Origin: BOG-908 sp963850605
GTDB lineage: Bacteria; Pseudomonadota; Alphaproteobacteria; Acetobacterales; Acetobacteraceae
Direction: 5' to 3'
Length of the DNA: 64,000 bases
Assembly: GCA_963850605.1 (NCBI GenBank)
Contig: CAWKLX010000006.1
Span: 124,001-188,000 of the forward strand
This document shows positions 52,901-61,096 of this stretch, in pieces. The notes under the pieces are model-generated. The model worked only from the letters and a program-made list of their open reading frames with translations, was not told where the DNA came from and ran no database searches. Every line of letters begins with the position of its first letter. Position 1 is the first letter of the stretch. A program made the translations under genes and the position numbers.

Positions 52901-54450
52901 TGTTCGGACAGCACGGCGATGGGTGTGTCGTCACCCATGCTGCCTGTCGCTTCCACCGCATCCTCCACCATCGGGTGCAGGATCATTTCCAACTCTTCGA
53001 GGGTGACGCCTACGGCAAGCTGGCGGCGGCGCAAGACCTCCCCGTGATAGGTGGCGGGCTCGGGCGCGTCCGTCTTGACGATGTGGTCGATCTTTTTGAC
53101 GTTCGCCGTCCACTCGCTATAGGGGTGACGAGCGGCCAGCATGTCGCACAGGGCTTCGTCGCGCCAGAATTCGCCTGTGTCGAGGTCAACGCCGACCATT
53201 TCGCCAGGGCCGAGCCGGCCTTTCGCGACGACTTGGCTTTCTTCAAGCGGCACCATCCCGGTTTCCGATCCCAGGATCAGCATGCCGTCGGTAGTGACGG
53301 AGTAGCGCAGCGGGCGCAGGCCGTTGCGGTCCAGCCCGGCGATCGCCCAGCGCCCGTCGGTGGCACAGAGTGCCGCCGGGCCGTCCCACGGTTCCATGAC
53401 CGCGTTGCAGTAGGAAAACATGTCGGCGTGGGCTGGCTTCATGGTCGCATCGTTGCCGACGCTGGCGGGAATCATCAGCGCCTTGACCATGGGCGCGTCA
53501 CGGCCGGCGTGGATCAGCAATTCGAAAACGTTGTCGAGAACGGCCGTGTCACTGCCGCTGGCCTGGATGACGGGTTTGATGTCATCGATGAAGCTGTCGA
53601 GTTCGCCGGCCGCCAGGCGCGTCTCGTGGCTTTTCATCCAGTTGGTATTGCCCGATACCGTGTTGATCTCGCCATTATGGGCCAGCGTGCGGAAGGGTTG
53701 CGCCAATTTCCAGGTCGGGAACGTGTTGGTGGAATAGCGCTGGTGGTAGATGGCGAACCGGCTGATGAACCGTTCGTCCGTGAGGTCCGGGTAGAATTTG
53801 GCAAGATGCTCGGCCAGAAACATGCCTTTATAAATTATCGAGCGGCAGGACAGCGAGCAGATATAGAGTTCCGGGATCTGCGCGTTGATCGCGGCTTTCT
53901 CAATGCGGCGGCGGATGACGTAGAGGTCGCGCTCGAAAATGGCGGGTGCGCTGCGTGGCGTGTTGCGCACCATGATCTGTTCGATTTCCGGGCGCGTGGC
54001 GTTGGCTTTTTCGCCGATGACGGCCACGTCGATCGGCACCTGACGCCAGCCATAGATCTGGTAGCCGAACCGCAGAATTTCGGTTTCCACGATCTGGCGG
54101 CAGCGTTCCTGGGCCGAGAAATCCGTTTTCGGTAGAAAAACCTGGCCGACGGCTATCTGCCCGTCCTGGGCGCGTTCGCCGCCGCGTTCTATCGCTTCGG
54201 CAAAGAAATCCTGCGGGATTTCGATATGGATGCCGGCGCCGTCACCGGTTTTGCCGTCCGCATCCACGGCGCCGCGATGCCAAAGCGCGCTGAGCGCGTC
54301 GATGCCCGCCTGCACCACGGCGCGGCGTGGCTTGCCGTCGAGCGATGCGATCAGTCCGACGCCGCACGCATCGTGTTCCTGGGCGGGGGAGTAGGTATGC
54401 TCGAGTTGGGCGATGTTGGCGTGCCAGTCGGCTGTGTGGCGGTCCGTCAA
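49930..54450 (-). CDS. gltB: Glutamate synthase (NADPH) large subunit
   Basis: 1506 residues, the normal size. GltB transfers the amide of glutamine to 2-oxoglutarate. I chose TTG 54450, whose TTGA overlaps the stop of the preceding DUF2059 gene and which has GGAGCGGGA upstream. The apparent 1677-residue fusion is produced by a frameshift in that neighbour. A 28-residue propeptide precedes Cys in DACGVGLIASLDGK, the N-terminal nucleophile of the glutaminase domain. Central FMN/synthase parts include GVSEAHQVLML, and the 3Fe-4S cysteines are in CIMVRQCHSNTCPVGVC. The GXGXG C-terminal domain contains GGTIVILGEVGDNFG. It acts with GltD, encoded just upstream. Confidence 0.96.
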   Translation of the reverse strand: MTDRHTADWHANIAQLEHTYSPAQEHDACGVGLIASLDGKPRRAVVQAGIDALSALWHRGAVDADGKTGDGAGIHIEIPQDFFAEAIERGGERAQDGQIAVGQVFLPKTDFSAQERCRQIVETEILRFGYQIYGWRQVPIDVAVIGEKANATRPEIEQIMVRNTPRSAPAIFERDLYVIRRRIEKAAINAQIPELYICSLSCRSIIYKGMFLAEHLAKFYPDLTDERFISRFAIYHQRYSTNTFPTWKLAQPFRTLAHNGEINTVSGNTNWMKSHETRLAAGELDSFIDDIKPVIQASGSDTAVLDNVFELLIHAGRDAPMVKALMIPASVGNDATMKPAHADMFSYCNAVMEPWDGPAALCATDGRWAIAGLDRNGLRPLRYSVTTDGMLILGSETGMVPLEESQVVAKGRLGPGEMVGVDLDTGEFWRDEALCDMLAARHPYSEWTANVKKIDHIVKTDAPEPATYHGEVLRRRQLAVGVTLEELEMILHPMVEDAVEATGSMGDDTPIAVLSEQYRGLHHYFRQNFAQVTNPPIDSLRETRVMSLKTRLGNLGNVLDQDSSQCDLLQLESPVLSNAEFEAMLRTMGSSAIVVDCTFPAEDGEPGLRRAIQAIRQRAEDGVREGCTHVVLTDEHQSATRVPVPMILATGAVHTHLVSCSLRTFTSLNVRSAECMDVHNFAVLIGVGATTVNAYLAQESIADRHRRGLFGALSLKEAVGRYKKAVDKGLLKTISKMGISVISSYRGGYNFEAIGLSRALVGEFFPGMQSRISGIGLSGIARRLLALHRAAWNAEFVTLPVGGQYKLRRRGETHAFDGGLIHMLQAAVATDSYQLYQRYAKGVRAMPLVALRDLLDFRRERVTPISVDQVESITEIRKRLLAPGISLGALSPEAHETLSIAMNRIGARSDSGEGGEDPARATPRANGDNASSAIKQIASGRFGVTAEYLNSCREIEIKMAQGAKPGEGGQLPGFKVTELIAKLRHSTPGVTLISPPPHHDIYSIEDLAQLIYDLKQINPDATVCVKLVARSGIGTIAAGVAKAQADSILISGHVGGTGASPQTSVKYAGLPWEMGVSEAHQVLMLNRLRHRVTLRADGGIKTGRDVVIAAMLGAEEFGIGTASLVAMGCIMVRQCHSNTCPVGVCTQDEALRQKFEGTPEKVINLFSFIAEDVRGILAELGFRKLEDIIGRSDLLAQVSRGSDLLDDLDLNPILAQADAGPHAKFCTRQGRNEVPDTLDAQMIADARPLFERGEKMQLQYGIRNTHRAIGTRLSSRIVRQFGMTGLAPGHITARLRGSAGQSLGAFAVQGLRLELMGDANDYVGKGLSGATIVIRTSPSSELLSQNNTILGNTVLYGATSGKLFAAGQAGERFAVRNSGALGIVEGCGSNACEYMTGGTIVILGEVGDNFGAGFTGGMAFIYDPAGDFESRINPETLTWQRLGSAHWENLLRTLIEEHARETSSRYAAMLLHDWEQERERFWQIVPKEYVKYLAEPVADTQRAMRA

Positions 54451-54963
54451 GGTCCCGCTCCAGCCTGCGGCGCCGCGGCCCCGCCGGGTTTCTGCTGCGC
54501 CAATTGGGCCGATCGCTTCATCACATCCTGCAGGAACGGCATCATCGACCGCATGGAACTCGGTCGCGATCACGGATTGGTTCGCGATCAGCTTCTGTCC
54601 GGTCGGCGACAGATAGAAGTTCTTCAGGTCGATCAACTCGCTGACCGTAAAATGCTCGGCCAGTATGCGCGCCTTGGCGGATTCGATGTCGCCGATATGG
54701 GCCTGCATACCCGGCAAAATCGCTTTATCCCACTCATCGGCCGCTTGGCCGATCGGCATGTGACTGGTCTGGGCCATCATGTTGATCATGCCTGGGCGCA
54801 TCGCGGCCAGCCCCTTCATGACCTGCGCCTCGCCGCCCATTGCCCGCTCGACGGACGCGGCCGCTTGCAGGTGCTCGGCATCCGGCGCGCCTTCCGCTTT
54901 CGAGGCCCCGGCCCCGGCGATCAGGGCGACAGACAGGATCGACACCGCAACTGATTTGCGCAT
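54447..54963 (-). pseudogene. DUF2059 periplasmic protein, one frameshift
   Basis: About 171 residues ignoring one extra base near 54555. A signal peptide (VSILSVALIAGAGASKAEG) is followed by helices with the family segment HFTVSELIDLKNFYLSPTGQKL. The frame shifts after QSVIATEF and resumes at MRSMMPFLQDVMKRSAQLAQ, ending in a Pro/Ala-rich tail and a TGA that overlaps the gltB TTG. DUF2059 proteins are found widely in Proteobacteria without a known function. Lying between gltD and gltB on the same strand, it interrupts the usual gltBD adjacency. Confidence 0.8.
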
Positions 54964-54970
54964 TTCTGGT

Positions 54971-56420
54971 TTACTCCGCTGCTAGAAGAACGGGATTGCG
55001 CGCGCTCGGCTGCAAATATGCGTGCATCTGCGCCGCGGCGTCCCGTCCGTCGCGGATCGCCCACACCACCAAACTCGCCCCACGCACGATGTCGCCGGCC
55101 GCGAAAACCCCCGGCAGCGAAGTCTGAAACGAGCGCCGGTTGACCATGACCGTCCCCCAGCTTGCTCACCTCCAGCGCCTCATACCCCCACAAAGCGGGC
55201 AAAGGCTCCGGATCGAAACCCAACGCCTTGATCACCAGATCCGCCGGTCCGATGAACGCCGATGCCCTCCACTACCTCCACCGATTGCCGGCCCGAGGCA
55301 TCCGGCAGGCCCAGCCGCATCCGCACCGCGCGCACGCCGCTCACATGGTTGTCGCCAGGAAACGCCTCGGGCGCAGACAGCCAGCTGAAGCGCACGCCCT
55401 CCTCCTCGGCATTCTTCACCTCGCGCAGGCTGCCCAGGCATGTTCGCGCGGTCGCGGCGATACAGGCACGTGACCGAAGCCGCGCCCTGCCGCACGGAGG
55501 TGCGCACGCAATCCATCGCCGTGTCGCCGCCGCCGATCACCACCACGTTCTTGCCCGCAGCATCCAGCAGCCCGCAGTCGAAATCCGGCACCTCGTCGCC
55601 CAGGCCCTTGCGGTTGGATGCGATCAGGAAATCCAGCGCCTTGACGATCCCCGGCAGACCCGAACCCGGCCCACCCAGCTCGCGCGCCTGATACACGCCG
55701 GTCGCCAGCAGCACCGCATCATGCCGCGCCCGCAGTTCGGCAAACGGGACGTCGCGCCCGATCTCGGTGTTGAGGTGGAACATGATGCCGCCCTGCTCCA
55801 GCAGCTCCCAGCGCCGCAGCACGATCTCCTTCTCCAGCTTGAAGCCGGGGATGCCATACATCATCAGGCCGCCCACCCGGTCGTGGCGGTCATAGACATG
55901 CACCTGATAGCCGCGCCGGCGCAGCTCCTCGGCCGCGGCCAGGCCGCCAGGGCCGGCGCCGACGATGCCGATCGGATTGCTGCAACTCCTGTGCGCGGCC
56001 GCACCGGCTTCACCCAGCCCTTGCTCAAACGCATGGTCGGTGATGAAGCGCTCGACCGCGCCGATGGTGACGCTCTCGAAACCGCGCTCGATGACGCAAT
56101 TGCCTTCGCACAGCCGGTCCTGCGGGCAGATGCGGCCGCAGATCTCTGGAAAATTGTTCGTGGCGGCGCTCACCTCATAGGCTTCGTCCAGCCGTCCCTC
56201 GGCGGTCAGCTTCAGCCAGTCGGGAATGTTGTTGTTCAGCGGGCAATGGATCTGGCAGAACGGCACGCCGCATTGGCTGCACCGGCTGGATTGCGCCTGC
56301 GCCTGGGGCACGGCGAAATCCTGATAGATTTCGGCAAAATCCGCGCTGCGCGCGGCGGCGTCCCGCTTATCCGGCTGGTGCTGGGGCAAGCGCGGAAAGC
56401 TGCAGCATACGGTCGGCCAT
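54971..56420 (-). pseudogene. gltD: Glutamate synthase small subunit, four frameshifts
   Basis: About 481 residues after removing four single-base insertions (near 56392, 55433, 55260 and 55154). GltD passes electrons from NADPH through FAD and 4Fe-4S centres to GltB. Visible parts are SSRCSQCGVPFCQIHCPL and ICGRICPQDRLCEGNCVIE (cysteine clusters), GIVGAGPGGLAAAEELRRRG (FAD) and VVVIGGGDTAMDCVRTSV (NADPH). The C-terminus continues in pieces: LREVKNAEEEGVRFSWLSAP, then GPADLVIKALGFDPEP, then the FAD-binding GVFAAGDIVRG to PSARNPVLLAAE. The start is ATG 56420 (MADRMLQLS...). An otherwise well-kept essential-type gene with four +1 lesions is more likely a sequencing problem than a dead gene. Confidence 0.88.
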
Positions 56421-56465
56421 CTGGCAAGCTCCCGGAGCGTCCGATCCGCCGGCCGCGGCGCAGCT

Positions 56466-57543
56466 TTAGAGCCAGTGATCCCACGCTATCGCGAGCACAT
56501 ATTCTGCACTGTTAGCAGCAGGGCTGACGCATTGCCGTAGCTGCCTGTCATGCTTGCCGTGCAAGTGTCTCCGGCGCAAGGGCCGATTAGGGCCGGTCCG
56601 GTCCGTATTCGGCAGGTTGGTGCGAAGGCCGCCTTTCCGGTACCGCGCCAGATAGGCGGGCACGATCAGCTCGATCGGGGTGGGCGTGATGCCCAGCTCC
56701 GCCAGGCCGGGCAGCGCTGGGTCGGCCACATTGTCGCGCTGCAGCAGGAGTCAGCTGGTCCAGCGTCAGGCCGCTGAACGGCATGTTGGCCATCAGCCTG
56801 GCCGCTGCATCGGGCAGCGGTCAGAAGCGGCCGTGCCGGCCGATCTGTGCCAGGATCCAGCCCAGGATCTCCCGGAAGCGTCATGATCTTCGGGCCGCCC
56901 AGTTCGTAGATGGCTGCCGGACGCTCGCCGGCAGGGTCAGCACCGCCATCACCGCATCTGCCACGTCGCCCACATAGACCGGCTGGAACCGGCTGGCGCC
57001 CGCAATGACCGGCATGATCGGGGACATCATGGCCAACGCACGCGAAGCGGTTGAAGAACTGGTCCTCCGGCCCGAACACCAGCGATGGCCGCAGCACGGT
57101 CGCGCTGGGAAATGCCGGCGCACCAGCGCCTCGCCCTCCGCCTTGTTGCGTGCGTACTGCGCCGGGCTGGCCGCGATCGCGCCGATGGCAGATACCTGCA
57201 CCAGACGCGTGACGCCGGCGGCGGCCGCCAGCCGTGCAACGCGGCCTGCGCCCTCGGCCTGGATACGGGAGAAATCGCCGGCGGCCCGCTCGGCCAGGAT
57301 GCCGACCAGGTTCACGACCACATCTGCGCCGTCGATCGCACGGGCCAGCGTGCCGTCCGAAGTTATGTTGGCGTAGAGCGGCACGATCTGGCCGACACGC
57401 CCCATGGGTTTCAGCGCTGCCGCCCGCTCCGGATCGCGCACGGCCACACGTACCACATGGCCGGCGGCTGCGAGGCGCTTCGTGACGTAGCGGCCCAGGA
57501 AGCCCGATCCGCCGAGGATTGTGGCGACGCTGCGTGTCTCCAT
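56466..57543 (-). pseudogene. NAD(P)-binding epimerase-like protein, complex I NDUFA9 family, several lesions
   Basis: About 320-350 residues. ATG 57543 has GGAG nine bases upstream and gives the Rossmann start VATILGGSGFLGRYVTKRLA. Further family parts, in alternating frames, are VVVNLVGILAERAAGDF, RLVQVSAIGAIAASPAQYAR, SATVLRPSLVFGPEDQFFNR, FQPVYVGDVADAVMAVL, AAIYELGGPKIMT, FREILGWILAQIGRHGRF and MANMPFSGLTLDQLT. I count at least five frame changes and an in-frame TGA after GRHGRF. Bacterial members are NDUFA9-like proteins of unclear role. It is either a decayed gene or poorly sequenced; the 3' end (56466) is tentative. Confidence 0.75.
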
Positions 57544-57732
57544 GAATGACATCTCCTTGATCCTGGCGCCGTGCGCACAGGGCAAAGTCGGCCTCGATGC
57601 GCAGGACCGCAAGGCGGCGGGCCACGAGAAACACCGGATGCCTTGTTGCGCGGCGGCTACAGACCGCCTCTCAATGGAGCGGTCGCTGCTTCGTGTAGTT
57701 CAGTCCGGCCGTGCTTGCCGCACAACGCAAGG

Positions 57733-58116
57733 ATGAGAAGCCGAGGGCACGATTTGGAGATACTTCTGGTCGAGGATGACGACCTCGTTCGGGACTGCCT
57801 TTTCGAAGCCCTGCATGAGGCGGGCCACGCGATCGAAGGGATCGGCTCGGCAGAGGCCGCGCTCAGCCGGCTGGATGCAGCCCATCCGCCGGCCGTCTTG
57901 GTGACCGACATCAATCTGGGGCCGGGCATGGACGGCTTGGCGTTTGCGCGCGCCGCGCGCGAGGTTTGCCCTAATCTCCCCGTGGTATTTATCAGCGGAC
58001 GATATGCCGAGCTCAGAGGCATGTTGCCGGTCGAACGTTTTCTGCCGAAGCCGTTCACGACGCTGGCGCTGTTGAGGGCCATTCACGAGGTTCATGAGGC
58101 CGCAGACAAGGTGTAG
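57733..58116 (+). CDS. Single-domain response regulator (CheY-like receiver)
   Basis: 127 residues from ATG 57733; longer starts add non-homologous sequence. It is a complete receiver domain: acidic pocket in LLVEDDDLVRD, phosphoacceptor Asp in VLVTDINLGPGMDG (near residue 59), Ser in VVFISGRY and Lys in RFLPKPFTT. There is no output domain, so it acts by protein contact or in a phosphorelay. No histidine kinase is nearby. Its stop is one base from the stop of the convergent glycosyltransferase gene. Confidence 0.9.
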   Translation: MRSRGHDLEILLVEDDDLVRDCLFEALHEAGHAIEGIGSAEAALSRLDAAHPPAVLVTDINLGPGMDGLAFARAAREVCPNLPVVFISGRYAELRGMLPVERFLPKPFTTLALLRAIHEVHEAADKV

Positions 58117-58117
58117 G

Positions 58118-59715
58118 CTATTTCGCGAACAAGGTCAGCGCCACCCATCGCCCGCGAGAGGTGTTGAAGCCGCGCACAGTATCCAAGGCGTGCGGCGCGA
58201 CTTGCAGGCGGGACATCTCGGCATCGAAGCGCTCGGTTTCGCGGTCGCTGACGATGGCCAGCGTGGCAGCCCCGGTCTGCAGCGCTTGGGCGGCTTGAAC
58301 CCCGTTCGGCAGCAGGCGGGTCTGCGTGCCAGTCAAGAACACCAGGCTGGGTTCGGCGTAGCCGGCGACCACTAAGCCTTTCCCTTGCGCGTTCATCTGC
58401 GGCCAGTCGTGGCGGAGGGCGGCCGTCACCCGCGGCGCGATCCAGAGCGCACCCAGGCGTGGCAGTTCCCATTGCAGGAGGGCCGCGTAGAGCGGCACGC
58501 ATGCGGCCAGGGCCCAGGCGAGCCGGCGCCGTAACGCGAGTTGTGCGACCAGCCATGTGCCGACAAGGCCGGGCACCCCAAGCCACCAGGGTGCGTGCAG
58601 AACCTCCGGCAACGCGGCAGCCACTCCGGCGAGCAGCCCGGCACTGACAAGAAGTCCCCCATACCCGGCAAGCCGGCTCCAGCGCGGACTGGGCTGCCCC
58701 AGGTGGCGCGCGGCCAAGAGGAACAGGGCAGGGTAGAGCGGCAAAGTATAGTGGGGCAGTTTTGTCGGCACCGCCTCAAAGACGATCCAGGCGGGCAGTG
58801 CCCAGGCAATCAGGACGCGGGTGACCGGATCGTGTCGGCTGCCCCAGGCCGCTGGCAGGCCGGCGAGCACCGGCAGAGTGGCGGGGAACGCCAGGAGCGG
58901 CAGCAGCAGCAGATGCAGTCCTGGGGGCGCGCCATGCGCCTCGCTGCCCCCAGCGAGTTTCTGGCCCAGATCGCCGCCGACCGCGTCGGCGAAGAAGCGG
59001 CCATGCGTGGCCAGGCCGATCGCGACGAACCAGGGGGCGACGGCTGCCAGCATCAACGGCGCGCCCCAGGCCGGGCGCAGCACGGCCAGCCAGGCGGCCC
59101 GCCGCTCCCACAGGCAGAGCGTGACCACGGCCAGGCCAAGCACCATCGGCGTGATCGGACCCTTGAGCAGGATGCCACCGGCTATCGCCAGCCAGAACGC
59201 GGCCGCCATCCAGGCCGGCAGGCGCGGCCCGAGCCAGGCGCGAGCCAGGATGGCGGCGGCCCAGGTCGTCGCAGCCAGCAAGGCCGCGTCGGTCTTGGCG
59301 ATGTGCGCTTCGGCGGTGAGCGCCACGCAGCCGGCGAGCATCGCGCCGGCGAGCAGCGCGCGGCGGGGCGAAAGCGCCAGCCATAGCCCGGCCTGGTAGG
59401 TGGCCAGCACGGCCAGTATGCCGCCCAGCAGGGAAGGGAGTTCGATAGGGCCAGATCAGGGTTATCAAGGCCTGGCCCGGCCATGGCCGCAAAGGGCGCC
59501 TGCAGCCAGTAGATGCCGATCGGCTTCTTGTTCCTGGGCACCGCGCCATTCAGGATGTCCACATAGTCGCCGGTCTCGTTCATCTGCTTGGTCGCCTGCG
59601 CAAAGCGGCTTTCGTCGCGATCGCCGGGGGGCAGGACGAAAAAGCCCGGAAGCCAGAGCGCCAGGCAGAAGAAAACGAGCAGGAGCCGGGGATGGGCGTG
59701 GGCGAGCGCGCGCAT
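58118..59715 (-). pseudogene. ArnT-like glycosyltransferase family 39 protein, two frameshifts
   Basis: About 531 residues if two extra bases (near 59475 and 59441) are ignored. GT39 proteins use undecaprenyl-phosphate sugars at the periplasmic face. The first frame has LPPGDRDESRFAQATKQMNE, with the DE pair of the active site, and YWLQAPFAAMAG. A short piece QALITLIWPYR in a second frame joins LPSLLGGILAVLATYQAGL in the third, which then runs to the stop with about ten membrane segments. The WPYRLPSLLG motif spans both lesions, so the two insertions are close together. The donor and acceptor are unknown. Divergent from rsmB. Confidence 0.86.
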
Positions 59716-59763
59716 GGGCCGGCCCTATCACGCGTGCCGAAACTGCGCCATTTCAGCGCCCAT

Positions 59764-61003
59764 ATGGACAATACCCGCCTGTTTGCCTTGCTGCTGCTGC
59801 GCGCCGTGACCGAGCGGCGCCGCCCGTTGGAGGAAGCGCTGGACCAATTGCCGCCCGGCGACGCGCGCGACCGGGCTGCCGCGCACAGGCTGGCCGCCGC
59901 CGTGCTGCGCCGCGCCGGCACGCTGGACGCGGTGTTGGAGCCGCACTTGAAACGCGCGCCGCCGGATGCGGTGCGGCTGATCCTGCGTCTCGGCGCGTGC
60001 CAGCTGCTGCTTTTGGATACGCCGGCCCATGCGGCGGTGGCGACGTCGGTCGCGCTGGCGCGCGCGGAGAAGCTTACGCCGTTCGCGGGCCTGGTGAATG
60101 CCGTGCTGCGGCGCGTAGCCGAGGGCGGGCGGGCTGTGCTGGGCGAGCTCGAACTCGCCGAGGCTGGATACGCCGGCCTGGTTGTGGGCGTCCTGGGGCA
60201 GCGCGGCGCGGGCGATCGCCATGGCGCATCAGGTCGAGGCGCCGCTGGACCTGACGTTGAAGCCGGGCGCCGCCGTGCCGGAGGGCGGGCTGGTGCTGCC
60301 GACTGGATCGGTGCGGATGGCGGCGGGAACGCGGGTGGCCGACCTGCCCGGCTTCGCGCAAGGCGATTTCTGGGTTCAGGATGCGGCGGCCGCGATGCCG
60401 GCCCGGCTGCTGGCCGCCCGGCCTGGGGAAAGCGTCGCCGATCTATGCGCGGCGCCAGGCGGCAAGACCGCGCAGCTTGCGTCCACCGGCGCGCGCGTGG
60501 TGGCCGTGGAGGCGAACGAGCGGCGCCTGCCGCGGCTGCGCGACAACCTTGCAAGGCTCGGGTTGACGGCCGAGCTGGTGCATGCTGATGCAACCGAATG
60601 GCGCCCGCCGGAGGCGCTGGACGCGGTGCTGCTGGACGCGCCGTGTTCGGCCACCGGCACCATACGTCGCCACCCGGACCTGCCCCACATCAAGCGCGCA
60701 CAGGATATGGCGGCCCTGACCGCGGGCCAGGATCGATTGATCACGTCGGCGGCCCGGATGCTGCGGCCGGGCGGGCGCCTGGTCTACGCGGTGTGCTCGC
60801 TGCAGCCTGAGGAAGGCGAGGGGCGGGTGGAGACGGCGTTGCGGGCCGGCTTGCGGCCGTTGCCGTTCAGTGCGGCGGAACTGGCGGACCTGCCGGAGGC
60901 GCTGACCGGCGCGGGTGCGGTGCGTACGACGCCCGCGTTGTGGTCCGCGTTGGGGGGGATGGATGGGTTTTTCTGTGCGAGGTTTGAAAGAACTTCTTTT
61001 TGA
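59764..61003 (+). pseudogene. rsmB: 16S rRNA m5C methyltransferase RsmB (Fmu), one frameshift
   Basis: About 412 residues after removing one extra base near 60169. The N-terminal NusB-like domain (NTRLFALLLLRAVTERRRPL to GLVNAVLRRVAEGG) is followed by the methyltransferase domain. That domain has FWVQDAAAAMPARLL, the SAM motif VADLCAAPGGKTAQLA, the releasing Cys in LLDAPCSATGTIRRHPD and the catalytic Cys in VYAVCSLQPEEGE. It methylates C967 of 16S rRNA in E. coli. The frame change falls between the two domains (after LAEAG; resumes TPAWLWASWGSAAR). The TGA stop lies inside a stem-loop repeat. Confidence 0.88.
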
Positions 61004-61024
61004 AAAAAGAAGCAAAAACTTTTC
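60986..61024. repeat. AT-rich stem-loop repeat E, copy 5 (inverted)
   Basis: gaaagaacttctttttgaaa, then aaagaagcaaaaactttt: hairpin cttcttttt / aaaaaagaag. It contains the rsmB stop codon (61001-61003) and probably terminates rsmB transcription. Confidence 0.8.
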
Positions 61025-61050
61025 CTTGGCTGTCGCGGACTCAATAATCA

Positions 61051-61096
61051 GAGTAGTTTTCTAGTTCCTTTTTTCAAAAGAGGACTTCTTCTTTAC
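61051..61096. repeat. AT-rich stem-loop repeat E, copy 6
   Basis: gagtagttttctagttcctt, ttttcaaaag, then aggacttcttctttac: hairpin gttcctttttt / aaaagaggac. It contains the TAA stop (61095-61093) of the convergent TPR gene. Copies 5 and 6 face each other between two convergent genes. Confidence 0.8.

Noticed and set aside
51292..54135. 947-residue open frame on the strand opposite gltB
   Set aside because: It is a codon-bias shadow of gltB in GC-rich DNA: no domain, no ribosome-binding site, and GltB on the other strand has full family motifs.
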